A stretch of 16,902 nucleotides of DNA from Ramlibacter sp. (lineage in GTDB: Bacteria; Pseudomonadota; Gammaproteobacteria; Burkholderiales; Burkholderiaceae_C): positions 1 to 16,902 of the forward strand of contig JANXVP010000083.1 in the NCBI GenBank assembly GCA_025351615.1. The letters are read 5' to 3'. How positions within the stretch are numbered: the first letter of the stretch is position 1; every line of letters starts with the position of its first letter. The notes beneath the pieces are model-generated. The model had not been told where the DNA came from, ran no database searches, and saw nothing but the letters and a program-made list of their open reading frames with translations. Shown one piece after another: positions 6,586-13,421 of the stretch. Made by a program: the position numbers and the translations under genes.

Positions 6586-7668
6586 TCAGGTAGGGAGCGC
6601 CCATTCCTGGGCCGCCTTGCCCCACATGAATTTGAGGATGGGCGATGGGGCGACGGGGTGCGGTGCCGACAGCATCTGGTAATACCCGCTCGCGGACAGC
6701 TGGTCCGGCATCGGGACCCGGGGATCGAAGTCCAGCGCGCTGCCGCCGGGACCCTCGAACAGGCGGCCGTCGAATCCGCGCTCTGCGACCGCGCTGCCCT
6801 GGCAGCGCGCGACCATGAACTCGGCCAGCGAAGTTCCCAGCAACCGGCCGACAGCGCTGTCGACTGGAAAGTGCAAGCCGGCGACGGTGCGGTTGACTGC
6901 GATTCGCGCAGCTAGCCGCTCGAGCTGTTCGCGGTACTGTGGGGCATTGGGCAGCAGCGCCTGCAGTAGCCGGCAGGTGAGATACGCCTCGGTCGCGTGG
7001 CCGCTGGGCCAGCTCGCGTGGCCGGGTGTCGGAATCAATGGCTGGATCTGCGGTGACATTTCCACAGGCCGTACGACGGCCATCGCATGCTTGATTCTCA
7101 TCTCCACATGCGTAGCCAGGGACATGGCGAGATCGACGAGCTCGGCCGTGTAGCGGTGCCGGTGCGGGGTCATGCCAATGATCGACGCCCAGAAGGCACC
7201 GCCGCCGTGGAGCTGCGACAGCACTTCCGCCGCACGGTCTTCCCGCAACTCCGAGTAGGTTGCGACCAGATCCAGTTGCTGCAGGAAGACTTTTTCGCTC
7301 GGGCGGGTCAGGTGCGCCAGCCACACGTTGTCCAGCGCAGCGGCGTCGAGGTTGACGAACCCGAGCGTGACCGACTTCTGGCTCTGGTCGAATTCGAAAT
7401 GCAGACCGGAAAGCAATTCCATTTCACAGATTGCCATCCGCGGTCCGGCAGCCCAGGAGGCCAGACGACGCGGTTCGTCCAGCGGCTCGGGCAACCAGGG
7501 CGGCTGCGACGGGTGCCGATGGAAAGCGCCGCCGAACGGACCTGCCAATGCAGCCCGATTGGTGTCCAGCGCATGCGCCTCAAGCGAGGGGTCGGTGCCA
7601 TCGCCGCCGACGGGTGCGGCGCCATGACCCGTGCCGTAGCCGCCGTACCCTCCGCCCATCCCGCTCAT
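6586..7668 (-). CDS. PAP2-superfamily protein, vanadium-haloperoxidase/acid-phosphatase-like
   Basis: The protein has 360 residues from ATG 7668, preceded by GGGAGA and 14 nt after the cyclase stop. The open frame reaches upstream to 7839, but that part overlaps the cyclase gene. All three PAP2 motifs are intact: Lys193-x6-Arg200-Pro201, PSGH (221-224), and Arg260-x5-His266-x3-Asp270. These residues bind phosphate or vanadate, and His266 is the nucleophile or vanadate ligand. The Ser that usually precedes the third Arg is Asn259. There are no membrane helices and no signal peptide, unlike the lipid phosphatases of this superfamily, so it resembles the soluble haloperoxidase branch. The N-terminus is Gly-rich (MSGMGGGYGGYGTGHG). 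Phosphatase or haloperoxidase activity cannot be told apart from sequence. It is the middle gene of the cyclase cluster. Confidence 0.85.
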   Translation of the reverse strand: MSGMGGGYGGYGTGHGAAPVGGDGTDPSLEAHALDTNRAALAGPFGGAFHRHPSQPPWLPEPLDEPRRLASWAAGPRMAICEMELLSGLHFEFDQSQKSVTLGFVNLDAAALDNVWLAHLTRPSEKVFLQQLDLVATYSELREDRAAEVLSQLHGGGAFWASIIGMTPHRHRYTAELVDLAMSLATHVEMRIKHAMAVVRPVEMSPQIQPLIPTPGHASWPSGHATEAYLTCRLLQALLPNAPQYREQLERLAARIAVNRTVAGLHFPVDSAVGRLLGTSLAEFMVARCQGSAVAERGFDGRLFEGPGGSALDFDPRVPMPDQLSASGYYQMLSAPHPVAPSPILKFMWGKAAQEWALPT

Positions 7669-7682
7669 GTCGGTCTCCCAGG

Positions 7683-9461
7683 TTATTCCGGCACGCCCAA
7701 TATCCGCATGGCTGCTGCGCACCGTTGCCGGGTCACGCTCGCCCCGCTGCCGATCGACAGGTAGGACGACACGGTCAGGCCCGGCTCTTCCAGCAGCAGC
7801 GAACGCAGGGTCTGCCGGGCTTCGTCCGGGCGGCCGCATTCGACCTGCGCAGTGAGCAGCACCCGCAGCGTCGGAGAGTGGTGGCGGTTGGCCTTGAGGG
7901 ACTGGCGGGCATGCACGATGGCCCGCTCATGCTGGTTGTTGGTCAGCAGCGCGGAACTCAGGAGCAGGTCGAAGTAGTAGCGCAGTGGATCGATCGGCGA
8001 CAAGGTCTGGGCGAATTCGACTTCCGCGATCGAATCTTCGGCAGCGCCCCACATCGTCGAGAGGACGCTTTTGAACAGCCAGGCCATCGGCTCGTTCGGG
8101 TTGGCGTCGATCGCACGGATCAGGCGCTGGGTTGCCGTGGCACCGTCACCGAGCAACTGGCAGTGGACGTAACCTTCCACGGCCAGCGTCAGGGCGTTTT
8201 CCGGCTCGCTGTCCAAAGCCCGCCGGGTCTGCTCCAGGGCCAGCTGCGTGTCGCGTCGCGGCGAGTCGCTCAGGCCCCGGATGATCCGCATCACATGCCA
8301 TTTTGCCAGCCATGCGCGCGGACTTGCAATCCGCGAATGACGCTCGATCAGGGCGTCGAGCGCCTGCCGGCTGCGTTCGAAGTCCCGCACCGACGACCGA
8401 TGCATCATCGCGATGCCACCGAGCAGGAGCGAACTGCTGTCCAGCCGCGGCAGGGGTTGAAGCCGCGACTGTCTGATTTCGGCATCGAGCAATGCACGCG
8501 CCGTGGCCTTGGCCACTTGATTGATCAGCTCGCTCTGCGCCTGCAGCAGGTCCGCCGTGTCTCCCGAAAGGCGATCGGCCCAGACGATTTCCTTTTTTCG
8601 CGCGTCGGCGAGTTCCGCCAGGATCAGGATCTTGCCGCCACTCGCAACGTAGCTGCCGGACAGGACAAAGGAGGCATCCAGGCGCGCACAGACGTCCGGC
8701 AGGCTGCCCGCACGGCCGCGAAATGCAGTCGTCGAGAGGCGGGAGATGACGCGGATGTCCGCGCTGCGCGAGAGCTGGGCGATCACCCCATCGGCAATGA
8801 GCTCGCCGATGACGAAGTGTTCGGGCTCGTTGCTGCGTGTTTCGAACGGGATGACGGCGACGGTCGGCCGGAAATCTGGAGGCGCTCCCTCGCGGTCCGG
8901 TACGACGCGCGCGTGGCCGACCGGCGTGAGGCGGTAGCAACGGACCGGTTCGCTCACATGTTTGAGGTGGCACTCGCCCAGGTCTTCCAGCTCCGCATCG
9001 AGACCGGCAGTCAGCTGGTCGCGAAGCGTTGCAGTGACAACGATCTCGCCCGGACCCGCCAGGGTGGCAATGCGCGCCGTGAGGTTGACATCGCTGCCGT
9101 AGATGTCATGGCGGTCGACTACGAATTCCGCCAGATGACCGCCCATGCGCAAGTGGAGCGCCCGGGCTGGAGCCGCTTCGCTGGCGTGCCGTATCAGTTT
9201 CTGCATCTCGAACGCCGCCGCCGCGCATCGCTGTCCATCGGAAAATTCAAGCATCAGTCCATCGCCGAGGCTCTTGACCAGCCGACCGCCGTAAAGCGGG
9301 AGCAACCGGTCCACCGTCTCATGGACGAAGCGCTGCCAGCGCTGCACGAATCCATCCTCGTCTTCTTCCATCAAGCGCACCGACTCCACCACATCCACCA
9401 CCAGCAACACCTTGGTATGACGGGGCAACGCGAATGAAATATCGATGGTGAGGGAGTCCAT
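7683..9461 (-). CDS. Class III adenylate/guanylate cyclase with TolB-like domain and TPR region
   Basis: The protein has 592 residues from ATG 9461. The frame is open to a GTG at 9566, but neither start has a clear Shine-Dalgarno, and the cyclase fold begins at about residue 16 of the shorter form. The cyclase domain spans about 16-180. Metal-binding Asp23 lies in VDVVES and Asp67 in KSLGDG. Substrate-selecting Lys63 and Asp119 (DIYG) fit ATP. Asn126 and Arg130 (DVNLTAR) are the transition-state residues. Residues 198-325 resemble a TolB/FlgO-like domain (VAVIPFE, LIADGVIAQLS, VLSGSY). The rest to the C-terminus is helical with TPR-like repeats (for example ALDSEPENALTLAVEGYVHC near 415). No membrane segment is seen. 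The layout is common among proteobacterial cyclases, where the helical part probably senses a partner. It is the first gene of the cluster with PAP2 and subtilase. Confidence 0.88.
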   Translation of the reverse strand: MDSLTIDISFALPRHTKVLLVVDVVESVRLMEEDEDGFVQRWQRFVHETVDRLLPLYGGRLVKSLGDGLMLEFSDGQRCAAAAFEMQKLIRHASEAAPARALHLRMGGHLAEFVVDRHDIYGSDVNLTARIATLAGPGEIVVTATLRDQLTAGLDAELEDLGECHLKHVSEPVRCYRLTPVGHARVVPDREGAPPDFRPTVAVIPFETRSNEPEHFVIGELIADGVIAQLSRSADIRVISRLSTTAFRGRAGSLPDVCARLDASFVLSGSYVASGGKILILAELADARKKEIVWADRLSGDTADLLQAQSELINQVAKATARALLDAEIRQSRLQPLPRLDSSSLLLGGIAMMHRSSVRDFERSRQALDALIERHSRIASPRAWLAKWHVMRIIRGLSDSPRRDTQLALEQTRRALDSEPENALTLAVEGYVHCQLLGDGATATQRLIRAIDANPNEPMAWLFKSVLSTMWGAAEDSIAEVEFAQTLSPIDPLRYYFDLLLSSALLTNNQHERAIVHARQSLKANRHHSPTLRVLLTAQVECGRPDEARQTLRSLLLEEPGLTVSSYLSIGSGASVTRQRCAAAMRILGVPE

Positions 9462-9591
9462 GGTGAGAAGGCGCGGCGCGCGAACTTCCACATTCTGGAG
9501 GAGGATGCCCCGCCAGCAAATACCCCCGGCCCCTTTTTGCCTTGGGGCCCGGCAACTGTTGTGCACGCGCCATGGCCGCGTGCCCGCTGTT
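9462..9591 (-). other. 130-nt spacer between phhA and the cyclase gene, with an inverted repeat
   Basis: Both flanking genes run on the minus strand. At 9563-9583 the arms GCACGCG and CGCGTGC flank a 7-nt centre holding CCATGG. A second, imperfect GC-rich dyad sits near 9525-9553 (GGGGCC arms around AAAAAG). Neither is followed by a T-run, so they are not clear intrinsic terminators. The cyclase promoter must be here, unless the gene is read from hppD-phhA, but I cannot recognise -35/-10 boxes. Confidence 0.4.
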
Positions 9592-10407
9592 TCAGGCCGG
9601 GAGTTCCGGGAGGTCCTTCACCCGCTGGTAGAGCGGCCTGAAGTCGGGCGCAGTCTTGTCGAACAGCTCCTGAAAGCCGTCGATGACGAAGTAGGTCGGC
9701 TGGTAGCTGTCGATCTTGTAGCGGGTGCGCATGACCCGCTCCAGGTCCAGCGGCAACCGGCGCGGCTGCGGGCTGCAGACGGAATGCCGCAGTTCGCCGC
9801 CGGAGCTCAGGATTCCGGCGCCAGAGGCCCGGATTTCGTTCGCTTGCCGGATCAGCCCGAATTCGATGGTGTACCAGTACAGCCGGCTGAGCAGTTCGCA
9901 GGCTCCGAGGCGGTGGGCCTTGAGGCCTCCCTTGCCGTATTCCTGCAGATGGTCGGCGAAAATCGGGTTGAACAACAGGGGCACATGGCCGAACAGGTCG
10001 TGGAACACGTCGGGCTCCACGATGTAATCGAATTCTTCGGGGGTGCGGATCCAGTCGGTGACCGGAAACCGGCGGTTCGCCAGCAAGGTGAAAAATGGCA
10101 CCTCGGGGATCAGGCCCGGCACGGCGACCACTTCCCATCCGGTGGCCTGGCGCAGCCGGTGGTTGACCTCATCGAAGTGCGGAATCCGGTCCTTCGCGCC
10201 CAGCGCCGGCAGGGCGCGGATGAATTCGTCGCAGGCCAGCCCGGGCAGCATTGCCTCCTGCCGCTCGTACAGGCGGCGGTAGGTGTCGTGGTCGGCCGCG
10301 GTGTACGCGAAATGATGCTGGGTGCAGGTGTAGTCAGGGCGGGCCCTGGCGTAGTCGCCGCGCGGGGGGCGTTCGCTGGCTCCATAGACAACCGGTTCGG
10401 CGGCCAT
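9592..10407 (-). CDS. phhA: Phenylalanine 4-hydroxylase (bacterial, catalytic domain only)
   Basis: The protein has 271 residues from ATG 10407, which has AGGA about 8 nt upstream. Pseudomonas PhhA is of similar size (about 262). The frame is open further upstream to 10650, but that part is a shadow of hppD. The non-haem iron site is intact: His136 and His141 in HDLFGHVPLL, and Glu182 in YWYTIEFGL. The enzyme converts phenylalanine to tyrosine with tetrahydropterin and O2 in the cytosol. There is no regulatory ACT domain, as usual for bacterial forms. The gene begins 16 nt after the hppD stop, so the two form an operon for phenylalanine and tyrosine catabolism. The pterin recycling gene phhB, a usual partner in Pseudomonas, is not in the window. 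Confidence 0.95.
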   Translation of the reverse strand: MAAEPVVYGASERPPRGDYARARPDYTCTQHHFAYTAADHDTYRRLYERQEAMLPGLACDEFIRALPALGAKDRIPHFDEVNHRLRQATGWEVVAVPGLIPEVPFFTLLANRRFPVTDWIRTPEEFDYIVEPDVFHDLFGHVPLLFNPIFADHLQEYGKGGLKAHRLGACELLSRLYWYTIEFGLIRQANEIRASGAGILSSGGELRHSVCSPQPRRLPLDLERVMRTRYKIDSYQPTYFVIDGFQELFDKTAPDFRPLYQRVKDLPELPA

Positions 10408-10423
10408 GTGGTCGTCCTGCGGC

Positions 10424-11569
10424 TCAGGCGGCAGTGCCGGCTTCGAGCACCCCCCGTCGTATCTGGTCGAGTTCCATGGTTTCGAACAGGGCCTTGAAAT
10501 TCCCCTCGCCGAAGCCCTCGTTGCCCTTGCGCTGGATGAACTCGAAAAAAATCGGGCCGAGCTGGTTTTCGCTGAAGATCTGCAACAGCAGTTCACCGGG
10601 CTTGCCGTCGACGAGGATATTGCGCTGCTGAAGCGCGGCGACGCTCTCACCCAGGCCCGGGATTCGCCCGGGAAGAAGCTCGTAGTAGGTCGCGCTGGTG
10701 TCGAGCAGCTTGACGCCGGCCAGCTGCAGCGCGTCTACCGTCGCATACAGGTCGGTGGCGCCCAGGGCGATGTGCTGGATGCCTTCGCCGTGGTACTTGT
10801 CCAGGTATTCCTGAATCTGGCCGGCCTTTTCGTTGCCCTCCTCGTTGATCGGGATCCGGATCTTGCCGCACGGGCTGGTCATCGCCTTGCTCTTGACGCC
10901 GGTGGCCTGACCTTCGATGTCGAAGTAGCGGATCTCGCGGAAGTTGAAGAGGCGCTCATAGAACTGCGACCACTCGCCCATCCGGCCCCGATGCACGTTA
11001 TGGGTCAGGTGGTCGATGTACGTGAGGCCAAAACCGGCGGGATTGAGAGCCTGCTTCGAGTCCATGCCGGGCAGGGCCTCGAAGTCGACGTCGTAAAAAC
11101 CGATGTTGCCGATGTCGCTGTCCCTGGCGCCGTTCTTGCCGCGCCAGCGGTCGACCAGGTAGATCAGGCTGTCGCCGATGCCCTTGATGGCCGGGATGTT
11201 CAATTCGCCCGGGCCGGCGACGCCGGCATAGCCCCAGGCCCCAAGCCCGATCGCGCGCTCGTAGGCGGCCTTGGCGTCCTGAACCCGGAAGGCGATCGCG
11301 CAGATGCTGGGGCCGTGCTGGCGGGCAAAGCGCTGCGCAAACGAGTCCGGCTCGGCGTTGACAATGAAGTTGATCCCGCCCTGGCGATAAAGAGTGACAT
11401 TCTTGTGGCGATGGCGCGCAACCGGCTTGAATCCCATCCGCTCGAACAGCTCGCCCATGACTTTCGGATCCGGGGCGGCGTACTCGATGAATTCGAAGCC
11501 GTCGGTCCCCATCGGGTTGGCGATGACGGGGGCGGAGTCGGTGGCTTGCTCGGGCAGGGAAGCGTGCAT
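10424..11569 (-). CDS. hppD: 4-hydroxyphenylpyruvate dioxygenase
   Basis: The protein has 381 residues. It converts 4-hydroxyphenylpyruvate to homogentisate with Fe(II) and O2, the step that commits tyrosine carbon to the homogentisate route. It has two vicinal-oxygen-chelate halves, with the active site in the C-terminal half. Iron ligands are His187 (YIDHLTHNV), His266 (IQHIALG) and Glu343 (FFEFIQRKG). The C-terminal helix (about 350-375) that closes the active site is present (GFGEGNFKALFE). GGAG six nt before ATG 11569 supports the start. The length is slightly above the usual 350-370 because of an N-terminal extension of about 15 residues. It diverges from the GNAT gene, and the 228-nt spacer holds two dyads that could regulate it. 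The later pathway genes hmgA and fahA are not in the window. Confidence 0.97.
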   Translation of the reverse strand: MHASLPEQATDSAPVIANPMGTDGFEFIEYAAPDPKVMGELFERMGFKPVARHRHKNVTLYRQGGINFIVNAEPDSFAQRFARQHGPSICAIAFRVQDAKAAYERAIGLGAWGYAGVAGPGELNIPAIKGIGDSLIYLVDRWRGKNGARDSDIGNIGFYDVDFEALPGMDSKQALNPAGFGLTYIDHLTHNVHRGRMGEWSQFYERLFNFREIRYFDIEGQATGVKSKAMTSPCGKIRIPINEEGNEKAGQIQEYLDKYHGEGIQHIALGATDLYATVDALQLAGVKLLDTSATYYELLPGRIPGLGESVAALQQRNILVDGKPGELLLQIFSENQLGPIFFEFIQRKGNEGFGEGNFKALFETMELDQIRRGVLEAGTAA

Positions 11570-11721
11570 GGCGGCTCCGTTGGCAGGCCTTCACTGTAGC
11601 CCGCAGTCACCCCGTCGAGGCTGCTGCGCATGGCCTGATGTAACAAAGATCGTTGGTGCTATTTATTCAGGAGCTATCAGTCCATGATCAGTCAAGCAGG
11701 AACCGGCTTTCGAGGGTATTT

Positions 11722-11735
11722 AGGTAGAACTACCT
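11722..11735. promoter_or_regulatory. Dyad AGGTAG-AA-CTACCT, candidate operator
   Basis: Perfect 6-bp arms with a 2-nt spacer lie between the divergent hppD and GNAT genes, 153 nt upstream of hppD and 63 nt upstream of the GNAT start. The size and spacing suit a dimeric HTH regulator (LuxR/NarL or TetR type). The regulator is unknown. Confidence 0.45.
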
Positions 11736-11749
11736 GACCGCGCCCCAAA

Positions 11750-11762
11750 CCTGTTCAACAGG
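11750..11762. promoter_or_regulatory. Palindrome CCTGTTCAACAGG, candidate operator
   Basis: Perfect 6-bp arms around one base lie about 27 bp (centre to centre) from the AGGTAG dyad and 36 nt before the GNAT ATG. The position overlaps where a -35 element would be if TATATT at 11786 is the -10, which would fit a repressor site. Confidence 0.4.
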
Positions 11763-11797
11763 CTTTCTTAATTAGGGATAACCCGTATATTGATGGC

Positions 11798-12454
11798 ATG
11801 TCCGAAACGCCCGCCAAGACCATCAGTCCGGTCATTGTTCCCATCCGTTCGCTCGGCCCCGGCCACCGCGACCGGATCTCCACGCACCTGATGGCGCTGG
11901 ACAGGGACGACCGGTATCTGCGTTTTGGCTACATTGCCACTGACGAGCAGATCGCGCGGTACGTCTGCGGCCTCGATTTCGACCGGGACGAGATTTTCGG
12001 CATCTACAACCGCAAGCTGGAACTGATCGCGATGGCGCACCTGGCCGTCTCGCAGGAACCCGAGCATCGCGCCTGCGGCGAGTTCGGCGTATCGGTGCTG
12101 AAGAAAGCCCGCGGCCGGGGCTACGGCACGCGCTTGTTCGAGCGGGCGGTCATTCATGCGCGAAACGAAGGAGTGGACATGATGTTCATCCACGCGCTGA
12201 GCGAGAACACAGCGATGATCCGGATTGCCCGCCACGCCGGCGCCACGCTCGAGCGCGCCGGGTCGGAAACGGATGCCTATCTACGGATGCCTCCAGCCAC
12301 GCTGGACAGCCGGATGAGCGAAATTGTCGAAGAGCAGCTGGCCCAGACCGACTACCGCCTGAAAGTACAGGCGCGCAGGTTCCGGGACTTCCTGACCGGC
12401 TTGCAGAAGGCCCGACGCGGCCTGCAGGGCGACAGTCACAAGCCGGCAGGCTGA
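11798..12454 (+). CDS. GNAT-family N-acetyltransferase
   Basis: The protein has 218 residues. Motif A of the GNAT fold is clear: FGVSVLKKARGRGYGTRLFE (96-115), with the acetyl-CoA pyrophosphate loop RGRGYGT at 105-111. Beta strand 4 precedes it (LELIAMAHLAV, 74-84), and motif B follows (MMFIHALSENTAMIRIARHAG, 128-148). The C-terminal 60 residues are a charged helical extension (about 165-215) outside the core fold. The protein is soluble. Substrate is unknown; protein, amine and antibiotic acceptors are all possible. It diverges from hppD and precedes corC by 88 nt, with what may be a separate corC promoter in that gap. The likely start is ATG 11798, although it lacks a Shine-Dalgarno. Confidence 0.85.
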   Translation: MSETPAKTISPVIVPIRSLGPGHRDRISTHLMALDRDDRYLRFGYIATDEQIARYVCGLDFDRDEIFGIYNRKLELIAMAHLAVSQEPEHRACGEFGVSVLKKARGRGYGTRLFERAVIHARNEGVDMMFIHALSENTAMIRIARHAGATLERAGSETDAYLRMPPATLDSRMSEIVEEQLAQTDYRLKVQARRFRDFLTGLQKARRGLQGDSHKPAG

Positions 12455-12460
12455 ATTCGA

Positions 12461-12542
12461 CCCGCTGCGGGCGCTCCCGCCGGGGCGTGAATCCGCTATC
12501 CTAGACGTCCCTCCACCACCGCACGTCCTGCAATCTAGGCCT
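12461..12542 (+). promoter_or_regulatory. Spacer before corC: GC dyad and weak promoter
   Basis: CCCGCTGCGGG (12461-12471) follows the GNAT stop by 6 nt. It is too short, and lacks the T-run, for a confident terminator. TATCCT at 12497-12502 is a possible -10 for the corC-lnt-glyQ-glyS group, without a recognisable -35. AGG three nt before the GTG start is the only ribosome-binding hint. Confidence 0.25.
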
Positions 12543-13421
12543 GTGTCCGACCCGCACCCTGCGCGCGCTTTCAGCGAGAAGGAAGGCAAGCGCACTTTCC
12601 TGCAAAAAATTGCCGAATTCATCCACCCGGGACCGGATTCGAAGGCCGAGCTGATCGAGACGCTGGCCGATGCGCAGGACAACGACATCATCGGCGCCGA
12701 GTCGCGCGTGATGCTTGAGGGGGTGATCCGGATGGCGGACCAGACCGCCGGTGAAGTGATGGTCGCGGCGCCGCGGATGGACCTGATCAACATCGATTCC
12801 TCTTACGACGAAATCCTCAACGTCGTGATCGACACGGCGCACTCGCGCTTTCCGGTGTACGAAGGGGAGCGCGAAAACATCATCGGAATCCTGCTGGCCA
12901 AGGACCTGCTGAAGCTGCACCGGGCGCCGGAGCTGAACATCCGGGCGTTGTTGCGTCCCGCGACCTTCGTGCCGGAGAGCAAGGGGCTGAACGACCTGTT
13001 GCGCGAATTCCGCGGCAATCGCAACCACCTGGCCATTGCCATCGACGAATTCGGACGGGTCGCGGGGCTGATCACCATCGAAGACGTGCTCGAGCAGATC
13101 GTCGGCGAGATCGAAGACGAATTCGACATCCCCGAGGACGAAGGGGACATCTTCGGGCTGTCCGACCGCACCTACCGGGTCAGTGGCGACACCTCGATCG
13201 AGCGGGTCAGCGAATCATTCGCCGTCGCGCTCGCGCCGACCGACGGCGTCCAGGCCTTCGACACCATCGGCGGCCTGATCGCCCACGAAATGGGGCATGT
13301 TCCCAAACGCGGGGAACACCATGCGATGGCAGGCCTGAACTTTGTGGTGCTGCACACCAAAGGCGGCGCGGTGCGCTGGTTCAAGGTGTCGCCAGTGCCC
13401 GACGAAGACCAGACGGGTTGA
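12543..13421 (+). CDS. corC: CorC/YbeX-type CBS-domain protein (HlyC/CorC family)
   Basis: The protein has 292 residues from a GTG start, the same length as E. coli CorC. Two CBS domains are seen at about 70-125 (PRMDLINI, RFPVYEGERENIIGILLAKDLL) and 135-190 (PESKGLNDLLREF, LAIAIDEFGRVAGLITIEDVLEQIVGEI). An acidic linker follows (EDEFDIPEDEGDIF), and then the CorC/HlyC C-terminal domain at about 208-285 (TIGGLIAHEMGHVPKRGE). There are no membrane segments, so this is the soluble YbeX branch. That branch was first tied to magnesium/cobalt efflux through CorA and later to ribosome and envelope homeostasis. The stop overlaps the lnt start (TTGA), which implies translational coupling. The pairing of corC and lnt is conserved across gammaproteobacteria and betaproteobacteria. 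Confidence 0.94.
   Translation: MSDPHPARAFSEKEGKRTFLQKIAEFIHPGPDSKAELIETLADAQDNDIIGAESRVMLEGVIRMADQTAGEVMVAAPRMDLINIDSSYDEILNVVIDTAHSRFPVYEGERENIIGILLAKDLLKLHRAPELNIRALLRPATFVPESKGLNDLLREFRGNRNHLAIAIDEFGRVAGLITIEDVLEQIVGEIEDEFDIPEDEGDIFGLSDRTYRVSGDTSIERVSESFAVALAPTDGVQAFDTIGGLIAHEMGHVPKRGEHHAMAGLNFVVLHTKGGAVRWFKVSPVPDEDQTG

Larger units (their letters stand above)
11570..11797. promoter_or_regulatory. Divergent intergenic region hppD / GNAT
   Basis: This 228-nt region is more AT-rich than its surroundings. It must hold the hppD promoter (minus) and the GNAT promoter (plus). On the plus strand, TATATT at 11786-11791 is a plausible -10. It lies only 6 nt before the GNAT ATG at 11798, and that ATG has no Shine-Dalgarno, so a leaderless mRNA is possible. 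Two perfect dyads are listed separately. I find no ORF or RNA gene here. Confidence 0.45.

Noticed and set aside
5341..6915. Plus-strand open frame of about 524 codons opposite the subtilase
   Set aside because: The minus strand carries the full S8 triad. The plus-strand frame lacks motifs and crosses the PAP2/subtilase junction.
7669..7839. N-terminal extension of the PAP2 gene by 57 codons into the cyclase gene
   Set aside because: It overlaps the cyclase C-terminal coding region in another frame. ATG 7668 has a good ribosome binding site and the Gly-rich start follows.
7431..9437. Plus-strand open frame of about 668 codons opposite the cyclase and PAP2 genes
   Set aside because: It runs antisense to two genes with complete catalytic motifs and contains no domain I recognise.
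9462..9566. Longer cyclase start at GTG 9566
   Set aside because: The added 35 residues are unlike cyclase N-termini and no Shine-Dalgarno precedes the GTG. It cannot be fully excluded.
10408..10650. N-terminal extension of phhA by 81 codons into hppD
   Set aside because: The extension is Ser/Arg-rich shadow sequence of hppD. ATG 10407 gives the normal PhhA length and has a Shine-Dalgarno.
12461..12471. CCCGCTGCGGG as terminator of the GNAT gene
   Set aside because: The stem is 5 bp with a 1-nt loop and no following T-run, so it is not a credible intrinsic terminator.
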